Assembly (NCBI GenBank): GCA_900756545.1
Contig: CAAEKO010000033.1
Span: 1 to 6,412 of the forward strand
Length of the DNA stretch: 6,412 bases
Origin: Clostridia bacterium
Lineage (GTDB): Bacteria; Bacillota; Clostridia; UBA1381
Direction: 5' to 3'
The notes beneath the pieces were generated by a model. It was not told the origin of the DNA. It searched no databases and saw only the letters and a list, made by a program, of their open reading frames with translations. Shown here in pieces: positions 5,310 through 6,412 of this stretch. A program made the translations under genes and the position numbers. The stretch's first letter is position 1. Each line of letters begins with the position of its first letter.

Positions 5310-6030
5310 GACAATACACCTTCTTTCCGTTGGGACAGCAGGCCGCTCCATTCTCAGCCAGCAATTCAGGCAAAATTTGCCGCCCATCCCCTGCCGCCTG
5401 AACCTTGCCCCCGGCAATGATTATAATTTCATCGGCAATGGACAATATCCGTTCCTGATGCGAAATCACGACCAGGGTTCCAGCCTGCTGGCTGCGCAGC
5501 TCCTCAAAGGTTTCCACCAGCCGGGCAAAGCTCCACAGATCAATCCCTGCCTCCGGCTCGTCGAATACAGATAGCTTAGCCTCCCGTGCCAGCACAGATG
5601 CGATCTCGATCCGTTTGCTCTCGCCGCCGGAAAGAGCGCCGCTCATCTCCCGGTCGATATATTCCCGGGCACAAAGCCCGACTTTGCCCAAAAGGCCGCA
5701 CATGCCGTCTTCGTTCAAATGTCCGCCGGCAAGCTCCAAAATATCCCGGACAGTCAGTCCCTTAAACCGTACCGGCTGTTGAAACGCATACGCCACCCCA
5801 AGCTTCGCCCGCTGCGTAATGTCCATATTGGTAACGTCTTCTCCGTCCAGCAGAATCCGTCCGGAATCCGGTTTTTCGATCCCAGCAATGATCTTTGCCA
5901 GTGAGGTTTTTCCGCCCCCGTTCGGCCCGGTGATGACCGCCATTCTGCCTGTTCCAACCGTCAGGCTTATATCGTTGAGAATTTCCGTCCCATCCGGCAG
6001 GGCCCAGGAAACGTGCTCCAATTCCAGCAT
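5302..6030 (-). CDS. sufC: Fe-S cluster assembly ATPase SufC
   Basis: 242-residue soluble ABC-type ATPase that binds SufB-family scaffold proteins and drives the conformational change needed for Fe-S assembly. All nucleotide-binding motifs are intact: Walker A GPNGGGKT (35-42), Q-loop in FQQPVRF (83-89), signature LSGGESKR (133-140), Walker B KLSVFDEPE (152-160) with E158, D-loop AGID (161-164) and switch H191 in ISHQE. The LSGGESKR and DEPEAGID wording is close to SufC rather than to transport ATPases, and no permease gene is adjacent. Start 6030 is chosen because GGAGG (6039-6043) lies 8 bases upstream and MLELEHVSW matches the normal SufC N-terminus; the open frame goes 5 codons further. 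The C-terminal tail is unusual in carrying three cysteines (231, 232, 240). First gene of the sufCB operon. Confidence 0.92.
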   Translation of the reverse strand: MLELEHVSWALPDGTEILNDISLTVGTGRMAVITGPNGGGKTSLAKIIAGIEKPDSGRILLDGEDVTNMDITQRAKLGVAYAFQQPVRFKGLTVRDILELAGGHLNEDGMCGLLGKVGLCAREYIDREMSGALSGGESKRIEIASVLAREAKLSVFDEPEAGIDLWSFARLVETFEELRSQQAGTLVVISHQERILSIADEIIIIAGGKVQAAGDGRQILPELLAENGAACCPNGKKVYCHE

Positions 6031-6087
6031 CAATAATTCCTCCATTTGTTTATCACAGGCGCAGAGGCCCTTTTTTCCATTCTCTAT

Positions 6088-6116
6088 ATTATACTACATT
6101 CCTGTCAGAATAGCAA
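6088..6116 (-). promoter_or_regulatory. Promoter of the sufCB operon
   Basis: On the minus strand TTGCTA (-35, 4 of 6) and a perfect TATAAT (6088-6093) are separated by 17 bases. The transcript would start near 6081 and carry a leader of about 50 bases before sufC. No clear IscR/SufR-type dyad was recognised over it. Confidence 0.72.
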
Positions 6117-6126
6117 TGTGTATATT

Positions 6127-6161
6127 CACAAAATTTTCCCACCGACTGCCGCTGGATTCGG
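6127..6161 (-). terminator. Weak possible terminator after the ACT-domain gene
   Basis: The minus strand has an imperfect stem between CCGAAT and AGTCGG with an inner CC/GG pair (6142-6161), followed some bases later by AAAATTTT. The stem has a mismatch and the T-run is only four bases, so termination may be incomplete and sufCB could receive read-through from the gene to the right. Confidence 0.25.
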
Positions 6162-6166
6162 AATTT

Positions 6167-6412
6167 CTACCGAAAGGCATATCCTGCCCTGGTCAAGGCC
6201 GCCTGTGCGGACGAAAAATCTTCGGCTTTAACGAAAATATAGTCGGTGTTGTAGGTGGATACGGCAAACAGCCCGATTTTCTCCGCCGCCAGCACAGTGG
6301 AAATCCCCGCCAGAATTCCGGTCAGGCCGAAATCCAGCACGCCGCAGACGCGAAAGCCGCGCCATCCATCCTCCCGGCGTCTTGTATCCGCCGGAACGTT
6401 TTCCGTAGGACA
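6167..6412 (-). CDS. ACT-domain protein (CASTOR/ACT_7-like), C-terminal part
   Basis: Partial frame of 81 residues, open through the right window edge and ending in TAG at 6167-6169; no start codon lies in the window. The visible sequence opens CPTENVPAD, continues with GWRGFRVCGVLDFGLTGILAGI, and then IGLFAVSTYNTDYIFVKAEDF. This is the characteristic pattern of small bacterial ACT-domain proteins related to the ACT_7/CASTOR-type group (consensus LdFsLtGILa...L..agIsiFavSTyDTDYvLVk). Such proteins bind small ligands, often amino acids; the ligand here is unknown. It is codirectional with sufCB and about 137 bases upstream of sufC, but the promoter at 6088-6116 suggests separate transcription. 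Full-length members are about 130-150 residues, so roughly half is missing. Confidence 0.85.
   Translation of the reverse strand, partial: CPTENVPADTRRREDGWRGFRVCGVLDFGLTGILAGISTVLAAEKIGLFAVSTYNTDYIFVKAEDFSSAQAALTRAGYAFR

Noticed and set aside
5310..5417. 36-residue N-terminal extension of the sufB-like frame
   Set aside because: It lies wholly inside sufC, has no family similarity, and the ATG at 5309 has a proper ribosome-binding site and the usual coupled overlap.
4500..5420. Long plus-strand open frame (306 codons) opposite sufB and the sufC end
   Set aside because: It is antisense to two well-supported genes, its translation is rich in Pro, His, Arg and Cys with no recognisable family, and no suitable ribosome-binding site was found. 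It is a shadow of the GC-rich codon pattern.

Overview
The window looks like chromosomal DNA from a low-to-mid GC member of the Clostridia, most likely Lachnospiraceae-like. The reasons are strong Shine-Dalgarno sites (GGAGG, AAGGA), consensus sigma-A promoters, CCA-encoding tRNA genes, a GreA of the Firmicutes type, a YkvI-type membrane protein, and a two-gene SufC/SufB iron-sulfur assembly pair typical of anaerobes. The genus cannot be fixed from this sequence. No mobile element, CRISPR array or prophage gene is visible.

Layout from left to right. Bases 20-859 (minus) encode a nitrilase-superfamily carbon-nitrogen hydrolase with its own candidate promoter. Bases 975-1331 (minus) hold a four-tRNA operon transcribed Pro-Val-Thr-Tyr, with a good promoter (1367-1395) and a terminator (941-971). 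Bases 1438-2493 (minus) encode a YkvI-family membrane protein whose ribosome-binding site touches the tail of an 18-bp terminator hairpin belonging to greA. greA (2557-3036, minus) is driven by a perfect TTGACA-17-TATAAT promoter. The only plus-strand gene, 3214-4332, diverges from greA and encodes a protein that aligns with galactokinase along its whole length but has lost the catalytic and sugar-binding residues. It ends in a terminator (4368-4391) against the convergent suf operon. sufC (5302-6030) and a short sufB-like gene (4392-5309) are transcribed on the minus strand from a promoter at 6088-6116 and overlap by 8 bases. At the right edge, 6167-6412 (minus) is the C-terminal part of an ACT-domain (CASTOR/ACT_7-like) protein whose start lies outside the window.

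Most genes are housekeeping: transcription-elongation rescue (GreA), tRNA supply, Fe-S assembly (SufC ATPase with SufB scaffold). The two items most worth following are the galactokinase-like pseudoenzyme and the unusual coupling between the greA terminator and the start of the ykvI-like gene. In four genes (ykvI-like, greA, galactokinase-like, sufC) the ribosome-binding site supports a start downstream of the longest open frame, and sufB must start near the end of sufC; these shorter starts are the ones given here.
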